Part shown: positions 26,456-34,619 of the stretch, one piece after another
Numbering within the stretch: the stretch's first letter is position 1
Layout of the letters: every line of letters starts with the position of its first letter
From: Gallionella sp.
GTDB lineage: Bacteria > Pseudomonadota > Gammaproteobacteria > Burkholderiales > Gallionellaceae
DNA: 64,000 bases
Direction: 5' to 3'
NCBI GenBank assembly: GCA_028689145.1
Contig: JAQTWT010000009.1
Span: 56,219-120,218, forward strand
Notes under the pieces: generated by a model
Databases searched by the model: none
What the model was told of the DNA's origin: nothing
What the model saw: only the letters and a program-made list of their open reading frames with translations
Translations under genes and position numbers: made by a program

Positions 26456-27532
26456 ATGAAATATCTGAAATCCGAATTCCCTATTGTGATCGCGCTGATC
26501 GTTCTCGGGCTGGGCTTCGCCCTCGAACACAGCGCGGTGGAACACGGTGGCGGAGTGCTGTGGGGGCTGTTGCTGGTGATACTCGCCGCGGTGATCGGCG
26601 TGGCGTTCCGCATCGCCCATCATGCCGAAGTGCTGGCAATGCGCTTCGGCGAGCCGTATGGCACGCTGATCCTCACGCTCGCCGCAGTCTCGGTTGAGGT
26701 GGTGATTCTGGTCGTGCTGCTGACGGGCGAACCGAACCCGACGCTGGCGCGCGACACGGTGTTTGCCGCGGTGATGTTCGACATTAACGGCATCCTCGGT
26801 ATCGCCGCCATCGTCGGCGGGTTGAAACACGGCAGCACCAAATACAACGTGGATTCGGCCAACTCCTTCATCGCGATGCTGCTGGTCGCAATCGGTGTCG
26901 GCATGTTCATTCCGGACTTCGTGCCGGAAGCCAAATGGCAAATCTACTCGATCTTTTCCATCGGCATCATGGCCATCATGTATCTGGCTTTCCTGCGTCT
27001 GCAGACCGTTGAGCACCGTAAATTTTTCGAATACAGCGCGGACACGGCGGAAGAAGCGCACGACCTCGCGCATAGCCCGAACGCGTTGCATGTCGGGATA
27101 ATGCTCGGCGCAATCGTGCTGGTCGGCCTGCTCTCGGAAGTATTGTCGGTGTTGCTGGATGCCGGGTTGTCCGGCAGCGACCTGCCGAAGTCGATTCCCG
27201 CGGTGCTGGTGGCGCTGATCTCGGCCTCGCCGGAGATACTCACCGCGCTGCGGGCCGCACAGCATAACCGCATGCAGACCACCGTCAACATCGCGCTGGG
27301 CGCATCGCTCGCCACCGTGCTGCTGACCCTGCCGGTGATCGAGGCCATCGCATTGTTCAGCGGGGAACGCATCGAGATGGCGCTCACGCCGGTGCAAGGG
27401 GGGATGTTGTTGCTGACCTTCCTGACCGTGATGAATAACCTGCACGACGGCGAGACCAATGCGATCGAGGGCATCAGCCATTTCGTGCTGTTCGCGGCAT
27501 TCATCGCGCTGGTGACGATGGGGTTGATCTAG
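26456..27532 (+). CDS. chaA: ChaA-like Ca2+(Na+)/H+ antiporter
   Basis: This 358-residue CaCA superfamily protein has about eleven TM segments in two inverted halves. The alpha-1 motif is FGEPYGTLILTLAAVSVEV (~63-81) and the alpha-2 region is AVLVALISASPEILTALRA (~253-271), each with the ion-binding Glu. ChaA exports Ca2+ or Na+/K+ in exchange for protons. It is a single gene, separated from the ABC operon by 117 bases. Confidence 0.85.
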   Translation: MKYLKSEFPIVIALIVLGLGFALEHSAVEHGGGVLWGLLLVILAAVIGVAFRIAHHAEVLAMRFGEPYGTLILTLAAVSVEVVILVVLLTGEPNPTLARDTVFAAVMFDINGILGIAAIVGGLKHGSTKYNVDSANSFIAMLLVAIGVGMFIPDFVPEAKWQIYSIFSIGIMAIMYLAFLRLQTVEHRKFFEYSADTAEEAHDLAHSPNALHVGIMLGAIVLVGLLSEVLSVLLDAGLSGSDLPKSIPAVLVALISASPEILTALRAAQHNRMQTTVNIALGASLATVLLTLPVIEAIALFSGERIEMALTPVQGGMLLLTFLTVMNNLHDGETNAIEGISHFVLFAAFIALVTMGLI

Positions 27533-27564
27533 TAGTATGTTCTATTAAAACTGTTACAAATAAA

Positions 27565-27636
27565 CCGTTCGGCCTGAGCTTGTCGAAGGCTAGTATTGGC
27601 GGGCAACCAGCGGTTCGACAAGCTCACCGCGAACGG
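27565..27636. repeat. Dispersed inverted repeat (TTCG...CGAA class)
   Basis: CCGTTCGGCCTGAGCTTGTC at the left and a near-complement ending CGCGAACGG at the right enclose a 27-base spacer. Palindromes with this core (GAGCTTGTCGAA) are common in proteobacterial genomes. It lies in the 220-base gap between chaA and the DUF5062-like gene, which otherwise shows nothing. Confidence 0.7.
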
Positions 27637-27752
27637 TAATGGTTTTGCTGGAGCGCACTACTAGTGCACTTGCGGTGCGCATCGCGGCACTGCGTTTTTA
27701 GTTGTTAAATAGTTCTTGATTCGCCTTATTGTCAACCCGACGGGGGAGCGTC

Positions 27753-28013
27753 ATGAAGAAACTGAAAAATGAAAACGCGTTGTTCAAGGAAGCGCTGCTG
27801 GCGGGCGTGAAATATGCAGAAGGGCGTGGCGTGGTCGAATTTGAAGCCACCGATTCGGCGAGCGAAAAACTGTTGTATATCTACCGCCTGCTGGTGCACG
27901 ACAAAGTCATCCAGCCGCTGCCGGAAGAACAGGTCGCCGAAAAATCGTTGCGGCATAAACTGGCGATCTGGTATTCCAAGCAACTGCCTCAGGATCATCC
28001 GTTGTTGAAGTGA
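27753..28013 (+). CDS. Small conserved protein, probably DUF5062
   Basis: This 86-residue soluble protein is preceded by GGGGGAG. It contains TDSASEKLLYIYRLLVHDK and ends AIWYSKQLPQDHPLLK; from memory this matches the DUF5062 family of small proteins, whose function is unknown. The last ~21 codons occur a second time as a fragment at 40550-40615. Confidence 0.65.
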   Translation: MKKLKNENALFKEALLAGVKYAEGRGVVEFEATDSASEKLLYIYRLLVHDKVIQPLPEEQVAEKSLRHKLAIWYSKQLPQDHPLLK

Positions 28014-28057
28014 AAGCGATGTTTAATTTGAAGCTGAACTTTTAAATTGGGTAACCG

Positions 28058-28081
28058 TTTGATGCAATGTTTTGCGTCAAA
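28058..28081 (+). other. Stem-loop upstream of the HEPN-like gene
   Basis: TTTGATGCAA / TTGCGTCAAA with a TGTT loop forms a strong 10-pair hairpin in the gap before 28113. There is no T-run, so it is not a standard terminator. It may be a protein-binding site or the edge of an accessory segment. Confidence 0.4.
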
Positions 28082-28112
28082 TTGGATGGCTACTTAACAT
28101 TAGGCCAATCAC

Positions 28113-28667
28113 ATGACGATCACCGAACGAATTGAGTATGATGTGAAGTGCTTAAATGGCTACTTTCGCAAACTCTTCACTATGGCAAATGAAGCCTCTC
28201 TCCAAGAGTTTTTACCGGTTGCTACGAGCGAGGAATCAGAGGGCTTTGTCGCGCATAACGTAATTGCTTTCATTCGCCCTGATATGGTTTGCAATGTCTA
28301 TAGTCTTGTCGATTTTTGGCTCCCGCAACTTTGCAGTTTCCACAAGCGCAAAAGTAGTCTCGTTCTCAGCTATAAAGATATAAAAGGCGCAAGCGATCTC
28401 GATGCGTATCACAAGTACTTAACGAAGGTTGCGACACTATCGCTTCAAAATGCACAGCCGAGCTATGATCACTTGGACAATCTTCGCATGGTTCGGAATT
28501 GCGATATTCACAATGGCGGACACATTAAAGATGAGCAGCAACGTATCAAGCTCGCGCAAGTTCCGGGCATTACCGTCTCGGGTTCGTTGGTAATCATTGC
28601 TGACTCGTTCGTTTGGGATTCACTGAATCATGCGAAGGTTTATCTATGTGCAATTGCCCAAGCCTAA
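28113..28667 (+). CDS. Uncharacterised protein with a HEPN-like RNxxxH motif
   Basis: This 184-residue, mostly helical, soluble protein is AT-rich compared with the flanking core genes. I do not recognise the family. Near residues 124-137 it has LRMVRNCDIHNGG, which fits the HEPN Rx4-6H catalytic motif (Arg128, Asn129, His133). HEPN domains are RNases found in toxin-antitoxin and defence systems. It sits among small accessory genes next to HigBA. The motif match alone is suggestive, not proof. Confidence 0.5.
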   Translation: MTITERIEYDVKCLNGYFRKLFTMANEASLQEFLPVATSEESEGFVAHNVIAFIRPDMVCNVYSLVDFWLPQLCSFHKRKSSLVLSYKDIKGASDLDAYHKYLTKVATLSLQNAQPSYDHLDNLRMVRNCDIHNGGHIKDEQQRIKLAQVPGITVSGSLVIIADSFVWDSLNHAKVYLCAIAQA

Positions 28668-28750
28668 GCTCAAGCGAGGCTGCGCAAAACGCGCAGCCCC
28701 TAGCTCCACGTTGTGCCTCATTGTTCCACTCACAGAAGGAGATTCATTAA

Positions 28751-29089
28751 ATGTCAGATATTGTTTGCACATCTTGCGGCTACGTAGGCGAACCTAATGC
28801 AATCACAAAGGGTAGCATTTGGATTGAAGTCGTCCTCTGGCTATGTTTTCTCATACCGGGTTTAATTTATTCCATGTGGCGCATGTCTATGTCTTCTCAA
28901 CAAAATGTATGCCCAAGTTGCGGACAGACCGCACTTATTCCTGCTGAATCACCCATTGGGAAAAAATTTATTAGTGAAAATTTACCTGAAGAAGTTGTTG
29001 TTACAGTTAAAAATAATAGACCACCATCAAAGACAACTCGCAAAATTGGCTATGTAATTGGTCGCTTTGTCGGGCGCTTGTTTAAATAA
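28751..29089 (+). CDS. Small zinc-ribbon membrane protein
   Basis: This 112-residue protein begins MSDIVCTSCGYVGEP and has CPSCGQT near residue 54; the two CxxC pairs make a zinc ribbon interrupted by a hydrophobic segment (IEVVLWLCFLIPGLIYSMW, ~26-44). The basic tail ends in GYVIGRFVGRLFK, possibly amphipathic. AAGGAG lies before the ATG. The layout resembles small membrane-associated ribbon proteins of unknown role. The gene is AT-rich and in an accessory segment. Confidence 0.6.
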   Translation: MSDIVCTSCGYVGEPNAITKGSIWIEVVLWLCFLIPGLIYSMWRMSMSSQQNVCPSCGQTALIPAESPIGKKFISENLPEEVVVTVKNNRPPSKTTRKIGYVIGRFVGRLFK

Positions 29090-29189
29090 AATGTGTAGTT
29101 AAAGATTTTAAGGGGTCAGCGTCGGGTTTCAATCCGCGCTGAATCAGGCGGCTTTCTGCGAGGTGGCTGATCTTTGCTAGGTCTTGCAA

Positions 29190-29486
29190 TCACGCATGCG
29201 CCAGCAAATGCACATTGTTGAGTAGTTTTCCCAGGCTAGCTTCTGCCGTTTTCAAATCATAAGTCGCTTGCAGGTTAAGCCAGTATTGCGGCGACTGGTC
29301 GAAGGCTCGCCCGAAAAGTAGCGCAAGTTCAGCCGTTACCGGGCGCGCTCCCTTGATGACATGCGAAATTCGCATGGGCGAGACACCGATAGCGCGGGCA
29401 AATTCGGCTTGAGAGATGTTCAACTCGCCCAAGGTATCGCTCAGATATTCTCCGGGATGGATTGCGGGCAGTCCTTTTTTTGCCAT
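29190..29486 (-). CDS. higA: HigA-type antitoxin (XRE family), locus 1
   Basis: This 98-residue protein has the HigA helix-turn-helix: AIHPGEYLSDTLGELNISQA then AEFARAIGVSPMRISHVIKG, followed by the conserved FDQSPQYWLNLQATYDL. It neutralises HigB and usually represses the operon promoter. AAGGAG lies 7-12 bases upstream of the ATG, right after the toxin stop. The order is toxin first, as in classical higBA. Confidence 0.88.
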   Translation of the reverse strand: MAKKGLPAIHPGEYLSDTLGELNISQAEFARAIGVSPMRISHVIKGARPVTAELALLFGRAFDQSPQYWLNLQATYDLKTAEASLGKLLNNVHLLAHA

Positions 29487-29497
29487 GATGTTTCTCC

Positions 29498-29779
29498 TTA
29501 ATGGTAATCGACGATTTCAACGTCGTAAGCATCGCCGCTTTCAAAACGAAAACACACGCGCCATTGGTCATTGATGCGAATACTCCATTGTCCGGCGCGG
29601 TCGTGAGTTAAAGCTTCCAGCTTGTTTGATGGCGGCAACCGCAAATCTTCTGGGCGTGTGGCTGCATCCAATTGCGTTAAGCGCATCCCGGCACGTTTGA
29701 GAATCTCCGACGGAAATCGCCGCGATTTTCCCGATGCAAAGAATTGCTCCGTTTCGGTGCTGGCGAAGTTGCGTATCAT
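29498..29779 (-). CDS. higB: HigB-type toxin (RelE/ParE fold), locus 1
   Basis: This 93-residue mRNA interferase of the plasmid-maintenance killer group has KLEALTHDRAGQWSIRINDQ, then WRVCFRF, and ends DVEIVDYH, the canonical HigB C-terminus. It cleaves ribosome-bound mRNA in known homologues. It is the first gene of the unit, followed 11 bases later by higA. It resembles the second HigB at 45968-46249 mainly in the C-terminal half. Confidence 0.88.
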   Translation of the reverse strand: MIRNFASTETEQFFASGKSRRFPSEILKRAGMRLTQLDAATRPEDLRLPPSNKLEALTHDRAGQWSIRINDQWRVCFRFESGDAYDVEIVDYH

Positions 29780-29785
29780 GCCGCG

Positions 29786-29825
29786 ACGATAAACAAATAG
29801 TTTACGACGGTCAAGCGCTATTTGT
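29786..29825 (-). promoter_or_regulatory. Putative higBA locus 1 promoter and operator
   Basis: On the minus strand, TTGACC (29809-29814) and TATCGT (29786-29791) are 17 bases apart. An inverted repeat ACAAATAG...CTATTTGT (29793-29800 and 29818-29825) brackets the -35 box, a plausible HigA binding site. Confidence 0.5.
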
Positions 29826-29874
29826 AAATTAAGAGGAGTGTGGAATAGAGCAATACGGGGGCTGGTTCGGAAAT

Positions 29875-30567
29875 TTAGCCGCCCTGAATCATCCCGGCAA
29901 CGGCTGTTTGCGCTTGTTGCGCGTCCAGCACCGGCTCGGAAAAACTGAAACGCAGTACTCTGCCAGCGGTGCGCACATCAAACCCGTCGCAGTCTATCCC
30001 GGTCATTTCCGCATCAGTCGTTTCGCATTGATGGAAATGTTTGCAGCAGCGCAGCAGGGTGTCTTTGTGGCCGGTATTGATCCGGGCGATGACCTCCCGC
30101 TCTTGTTCGATCAGGGGGTAGGGCGGCACGCTGTAGCCTTCCGGTTTTACCCAATGGATATTGCCGAAGCCGCCGATGTAACGGATCGCGATTGGCGCGA
30201 TGCGATAGAAGGAAAAGTCGTGCATGTCAAAATAAGTCTGCGCTTCCGGGAAATAGCGCAGATAGCGTTCGCCCGATGTTTCCTTGTCGGCGGTGATCTG
30301 TGCCGTGCCGACCACCGTGACGCGGCCCTGAGTCTGGATATGCGGGTCGTCCTGATTGTGGGTGATGAGGCTGATACGGGGATCGTTGCGGATATTTTTG
30401 GTGTGTTCGGCCAGTGTGCTGATGAGGATGAGCAGGCTGCCGTCATGGTCTGTCAGATAGGGCGTGATGGAGCCGAACGGGTGTCCGTCAAATTTTACGG
30501 ACAGGGTGGAAAGCGCGCCATAGCGGTGGGCGCGTAATAATTGGCGGGCTTCGCGGGCGGTGTTCAT
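29875..30567 (-). CDS. HugZ-like haem/flavin split-barrel protein
   Basis: The family-like start MNTAREARQLLRAHRYGALS is at 30567; an upstream ATG at 30618 adds 17 unlikely residues, and neither has a good ribosome binding site. Residues ~1-145 form a pyridoxamine-phosphate-oxidase-like split barrel (FGSITPYLTDHDGSLLILIS, then HTKNIRNDPRISL). The C-terminal ~80 residues (INTGHKDTLLRCCKHFH) are a DUF2470-type domain. HugZ members bind haem and some degrade it. The 230-residue size fits. It could be only a haem-binding or FMN-binding protein. Confidence 0.75.
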   Translation of the reverse strand: MNTAREARQLLRAHRYGALSTLSVKFDGHPFGSITPYLTDHDGSLLILISTLAEHTKNIRNDPRISLITHNQDDPHIQTQGRVTVVGTAQITADKETSGERYLRYFPEAQTYFDMHDFSFYRIAPIAIRYIGGFGNIHWVKPEGYSVPPYPLIEQEREVIARINTGHKDTLLRCCKHFHQCETTDAEMTGIDCDGFDVRTAGRVLRFSFSEPVLDAQQAQTAVAGMIQGG

Positions 30568-30626
30568 ACAAGTCTGGGCTCGGGTTGGGTTTTGTGGGAG
30601 TGCATGGTATTTTTGCAATGAAATTC

Positions 30627-30660
30627 AAAGGGCGTGTTGGAATTAAATTCGCGCCCCGCA
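30627..30660 (+). repeat. Short dispersed tag, copy B
   Basis: AAAGGGCGTGTTGGAATTAA followed by ATTCGCGCCCCGCA. It is related to the tags at 2021, 43701, 44450 and 44485 and lies between two convergently unrelated minus-strand genes. Confidence 0.55.
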
Positions 30661-30684
30661 GTAGCGCTTAAAACGAATGCGCTG

Positions 30685-32151
30685 CTACGCGCCGGTTGCG
30701 GGTGCATATTTCATATCTTCAAGCAGGATGTGTTTGCTTAGCCAATCGCGCAGGAACAGCATGACCTCCTGATTGATTTTTGGGCGGAATCCGTGCAGGT
30801 ACTGCCAGCGAACGTCCTGGACGGTTTCGGTAAACAAGGCATGCTGAAGTTTGTGTTCCAGCAGTTCGGGCAGGGGATAACCTGATTTCTGCATAAACTG
30901 TTCTTCGCGCTCAAAGTGATCAATCGTGTAATTAAGCAGTTCGTCCAGCACGGATTCCGCTACGCGCCGGTTGCCGATCTTTTCCGCCGAAGCCAGCTGG
31001 TTAATCAGGCTGATAAGTTCGCGGTGATCGGCATCCATGCGGGAAACTTTTACCGACATCGAATCTTTCCACTGGATCAGGGCTATTCCTTGCCGGTATT
31101 CCAATGCTTTGTGGAAGGCTTCGATAATCAGCGGGTCGAACTGTTTCCCGGACTGTTCGTTGATAAAATTGACCGCGTCCTGTTCGGTCCAGGCTTTCTT
31201 GTAGGGGCGCACCGAGGTAAGCGCGTCGAAAACATCGACCAGTCCGACAATGCGCGCGGAAAGCGGAATTCCCTGTCCCGCGCTGCGTGACGGATAGCCT
31301 TGGCCGTTGTAATGTTCGTGATGGTGCAGGGCGATTTCGCTGGACAGGTTGAGCAGATAATTATTGTCATCAAGCATGCGCCGGGCTTTTTCCAGAACCT
31401 CCTGTCCCCTGACGGTGTGGGTTTCGATGATCTGGCGCTCTTCCGGGTCCAGTTTGCCGGGTTTTTTGAGGATATGGTCGGGAATAGCCACCTTGCCCAC
31501 ATCATGCAGGATGCTGGCGCTGCTGATATGGCGTTTAAATTCCGGTGTAATGACTTCGCGGTAATATCCCAGCTCCTCCAGCACCTGCACGATCTCGTCG
31601 GTCATGATGGCGACGCGCATAATGTGATCGCCGGTATCCTGATCCTTGTGTTCCGCAAGACTGGCGAGCGCAACGACCATGGCGCGTCCGGTGCGCATGC
31701 TCTGTTTGTGGAAGCTGTGTTTATGTATCGAGCTGACTACTTTTTCGTTGATAAATTTCAGCAATTCACGCGATGCCGCATCGATTTCCTGTGCCAGTTC
31801 GACATACACCAGTATGGCGAGATTCTCCGAGTGCGGAATATTGAATGTCACGGCATTCCGGCTGTAGTGGTTGGCATGCTGTTGAATGGCCTTGTCCAGA
31901 TGTTCCCGGATCGACGGGTCATTCAGCATGGAGTCAGCAGCATCCGCATATCGTCCCGCCCCCTGGGTAATCTGGAAGGTGCATCCCGCAGCGCTATACT
32001 TGGCTACGGTCATTAAAGCCGATGCCGGGGTATCGCTGACCCTGGTAAGGTAATGGGCCAGATTTTCATACAACGCTTCGAGCGAACGGCTTTGCTCGAT
32101 ATCACGGCAAATGTCTTGTATTTTGCTGGTAAAGGATGGCGATAAATTCAT
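30685..32151 (-). CDS. HD-GYP phosphodiesterase with C-terminal hemerythrin domain
   Basis: The protein has 488 residues. Residues ~1-150 look GAF-like. The HD-GYP domain (~155-350) contains ILHDVGKVAIPDHIL (HD at 216-217) and HHEHYNGQGYP (GYP 285-287), so it should hydrolyse cyclic di-GMP. The C-terminus (~365-485) is a hemerythrin with di-iron ligands His376, His412 and Glu416, His433 and His437, His474 and Asp479. Such domains bind O2, so phosphodiesterase activity is probably set by oxygen or iron redox state. It lies near a hemerythrin-kinase gene and its response regulator. Confidence 0.9.
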   Translation of the reverse strand: MNLSPSFTSKIQDICRDIEQSRSLEALYENLAHYLTRVSDTPASALMTVAKYSAAGCTFQITQGAGRYADAADSMLNDPSIREHLDKAIQQHANHYSRNAVTFNIPHSENLAILVYVELAQEIDAASRELLKFINEKVVSSIHKHSFHKQSMRTGRAMVVALASLAEHKDQDTGDHIMRVAIMTDEIVQVLEELGYYREVITPEFKRHISSASILHDVGKVAIPDHILKKPGKLDPEERQIIETHTVRGQEVLEKARRMLDDNNYLLNLSSEIALHHHEHYNGQGYPSRSAGQGIPLSARIVGLVDVFDALTSVRPYKKAWTEQDAVNFINEQSGKQFDPLIIEAFHKALEYRQGIALIQWKDSMSVKVSRMDADHRELISLINQLASAEKIGNRRVAESVLDELLNYTIDHFEREEQFMQKSGYPLPELLEHKLQHALFTETVQDVRWQYLHGFRPKINQEVMLFLRDWLSKHILLEDMKYAPATGA

Positions 32152-32626
32152 GACTGAGGTTCTCCAAATAAGCCGACTACTTGTTTGCCTTGCAAGTTGA
32201 AGAGGGGGGAGACGTTATGCAATTCTGGGCGCTTGGCGGCTGGCACGCGCGATGGCGCGCACGGCAAGGCGGAAGTTGTCGGATGCCGGACGAATGAGTT
32301 ACTTTGCATTTATGCTTTTATTATTCATGTTGTTATCCCGCCAATAGGTCGTCAAACGGCATTCTAGGGTATCGCCGGTATTCGGGCAAACCTCCTGATT
32401 TAGTTATTTATTCAGCATCCATGCGTGCAACGGGCACTTTATACACACATTTCGCTTAAGGGAATATATGCCGAAATATCTATATCTTTCGTATAAGTTT
32501 CAATTTTAAGTATTTATTCGGGAGGCCGTTGAGGGTATGACAATCAGGGCGAGCGATGGGAATGAAGGTAGCCGTTAAACTATTGCCATGCATCCGCTTC
32601 CCGTTGAAACAAGCGGGCGACCGGGC
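32152..32626. other. Non-coding gap upstream of the HD-GYP gene
   Basis: These 475 bases are AT-richer around 32380-32520. It is the upstream region of the minus-strand HD-GYP gene and lies downstream of the response regulator. I see no convincing gene, terminator or repeat; the 60-codon frame at 32185 has no ribosome binding site or recognisable content. Confidence 0.4.
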
Positions 32627-33007
32627 TTATCTGTTGAGCAGGCTCTTCACCCGTAGCAGCAATTCGGCGCGATGCACCGGTTTGGAAAGAAAGTCTTCGG
32701 CTCCAGTATCCAGCCCCTTGAGGCGCGATTCCTGATCTTCCAGTGCGGTGACCATGATGACCGGGATGGCGCGGGTGCGTGCATCCGCCTTGAGCCGGCG
32801 CGCCACCTCGAAACCGTCGATGCCGGGCATCATGACATCGAGCAGGATCAAATCGGGCAGTTGTTCCGCCACCGAGGCCAAGGCTGCTTCGCCGCTGGAC
32901 GCGGTACGCACCGCGTAGCCTTCGATGGACAGCATTTTGTTGAACAATTTGAGATTGAATTCGTCGTCGTCCACCACCAGGATGGTCGCTTGTCCGGTTT
33001 GTTCCAT
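32627..33007 (-). CDS. CheY-like single-domain response regulator
   Basis: This 126-residue receiver domain has the acidic pair in ILVVDDDEFN (~9-18), phosphoacceptor Asp57 in DLILLDVMMPG, Thr/Ser in VIMVTALED (~85) and Lys in FLSKPVHRAE (~110). It has no output domain. It is encoded directly after the hemerythrin histidine kinase, its likely partner, separated by the intercistronic element at 33016-33138. Output could pass to a cyclic di-GMP enzyme such as the HD-GYP protein nearby, which is an inference. Confidence 0.9.
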   Translation of the reverse strand: MEQTGQATILVVDDDEFNLKLFNKMLSIEGYAVRTASSGEAALASVAEQLPDLILLDVMMPGIDGFEVARRLKADARTRAIPVIMVTALEDQESRLKGLDTGAEDFLSKPVHRAELLLRVKSLLNR

Positions 33008-33015
33008 GTTCGCTT

Positions 33016-33138
33016 TCTTAATGTGAAACTCGCGTAGCGATTCGTTCGCCCTTTCTCCCGCTTGCGGGGGAAAGTTGGATAGGGGGAAACGGGCATGGCG
33101 AGTTTCATTATCAGGGGTGGCAACTTGCCATGCCCGTT
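33016..33138 (-). repeat. Intercistronic element copy 2 (kinase-response regulator spacer)
   Basis: Its reverse complement matches 17816-17940 almost throughout, including the inverted repeat GGGCATGGCAAG...CATGCCCG, the CCCCCGCAAGCGGG hairpin and the tail TCGCTACGCGAGTTTCACAT (33021-33040). It starts at the kinase stop codon and ends about 9 bases before the response regulator start, in the same sense relative to transcription as copy 1. Confidence 0.85.
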
Positions 33139-34456
33139 ACGGTTGTTGTTGTTGGTCGATGGGCAGCCAGACCAGAAACTTCGCGCCGCTGCCGGGTTCG
33201 CTGTGCGCCGCGCTGCCGCCGCCGTGCAGTTCCGCCAGCAGCCTGACCAGCACCAGACCGATGCCGGTGCCTTGATGGCTACGGGCGCGGCGGCCGTCAC
33301 CCTGCACGAATGGCTGAAACAGCCGGGGCAGGACTTCCGGCGCAATGCCGGGGCCGTTGTCGATCACGGCCAGCTCAAGATATTCGTTGGCTGCGCACCG
33401 CACCGGGGCGGCGACATCGGTGCGCGGCACGCGCCGGGCAACGAGGCTGACTTTGCCGCCTGACGGGGTGAACTTGCAGGCGTTGTCCAGCAGCTGGTCG
33501 AGCAAACGGGTTACTACTTCGCGGTCGAGCGGCATTTCGCCCAGGCCTTGCGGTACTTCGACGGCCAAGGCCAGACCGGCCGTTTTGGCCTTGGCGGCAT
33601 ACCGTGCGGCGATCTCTTCCAGTAGCTTTGCCGCGTCTTCCGGCTTGGCTTGCAGCTTCATCTTGCCGGCTTGCAGCTTGGCCAGTTCGATCAGGGCGTT
33701 GACGATGGCGAGCTGCTTGCTCCCGGCATCGAAAATATCCTGCGCCATGCCCTGCTGTTCGGCGCTCAGCTCGCCGACCAAGCCTTCCTTGAGCAGGTCG
33801 GAGAAGCCGAGAATATGGTTGAGCGGCGTTTTCAGCTCATGGCTGATGGCGGCCAGAAACTCGTCCTTGCCACGGCTGGCCTGTTCGACTTCAAGTTTGG
33901 CCTGTTGCAGCGTGGCGTTGGCATCGGCCAGTTCCCGGTTCTGTACCGAGAGCAGGCGGTAAAGGCGCTCCATTGCCTCCAGCAGCGGGTCGATACGCCG
34001 GTCAACAGTCTCGGTTTCGGCATTACAGGCTGCGGCGGGATTTTCTCCGGCACGGATGCGCGCGATATTCCGCGCCATTTCCTGATCCTGTCCGAGAATA
34101 TGCATCGTGAGCCAGCTTGAGAGAAAACCATGCAGCATGGCGGCCGGATCTTTTGCCAGTGCACGGTTGTTCCACATCGTGGTGACCTGTTTGAGAAATT
34201 CCCGGTGCTGGATCTTGTGGGCATCCACATGGCGCGGGTCTACGCCAATTTCGACCATCAGCCGTTCTTCTTCATTGAAGTGGTATATCGCATAGTCAGC
34301 CAGCTGGCTGAACAAATCCTGCAATTCAGCCTCGCTGGCTTTGCCGCCCAGCAAGATGTTGCCCGCCACGTTGACGAGATCGACCAGATGGCGGTGCTGA
34401 TGGTCAACCATCTCCAGGCCGGTTTCAAAACGCTGATCCCATGTGAAGGCTTCCAT
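33137..34456 (-). CDS. Hemerythrin-domain histidine kinase
   Basis: The protein has 439 residues and no TM segment. The N-terminal hemerythrin (~5-130) has ligands His21, His59 and Glu63, His80 and His84, His119 and Asp124. A coiled-coil linker (~165-198) leads to a HisKA domain with AISHELKTPLN (His206) and an HATPase with LDNACKFTPSGG (N-box), DNGPGIAPEVL (G1) and GTGIGLVLV (G2). It is a cytoplasmic kinase expected to sense O2 or redox state through the di-iron site and to phosphorylate the adjacent receiver protein. Confidence 0.92.
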   Translation of the reverse strand: MEAFTWDQRFETGLEMVDHQHRHLVDLVNVAGNILLGGKASEAELQDLFSQLADYAIYHFNEEERLMVEIGVDPRHVDAHKIQHREFLKQVTTMWNNRALAKDPAAMLHGFLSSWLTMHILGQDQEMARNIARIRAGENPAAACNAETETVDRRIDPLLEAMERLYRLLSVQNRELADANATLQQAKLEVEQASRGKDEFLAAISHELKTPLNHILGFSDLLKEGLVGELSAEQQGMAQDIFDAGSKQLAIVNALIELAKLQAGKMKLQAKPEDAAKLLEEIAARYAAKAKTAGLALAVEVPQGLGEMPLDREVVTRLLDQLLDNACKFTPSGGKVSLVARRVPRTDVAAPVRCAANEYLELAVIDNGPGIAPEVLPRLFQPFVQGDGRRARSHQGTGIGLVLVRLLAELHGGGSAAHSEPGSGAKFLVWLPIDQQQQP

Positions 34457-34541
34457 GACGATTCGACCTGTAGATAACGATAGATGTCCAGTATGCCATG
34501 TTTGTTTTACCGATTATAGAGCCGGTTCAGATTAAATTCGG

Positions 34542-34563
34542 GCTTCCCGGAACATCGGGAAGC
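34542..34563. other. Stem-loop between the kinase gene and DUF3025 gene
   Basis: GCTTCCCG / CGGGAAGC with a six-base loop lies in the divergent gap upstream of both genes. There is no T-run; it may be an operator or a small repeat. Confidence 0.3.
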
Positions 34564-34619
34564 GCGATTATTGTTGTATTAAATGAGACATCCGGCGCGG
34601 CTCGGTTAAACTATTGCGC

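Noticed and set aside
28020..29486. Possible integron cassette array (small genes, toxin-antitoxin locus, hairpins between genes)
   Set aside because: No integrase and no convincing paired RYYYAAC/GTTRRRY attC ends; the hairpin after 28667 (GGCTGCGC...GCGCAGCC) lacks proper R sites.
32185..32367. 60-codon open frame in the gap upstream of the HD-GYP gene
   Set aside because: No ribosome binding site or recognisable sequence; probably chance.
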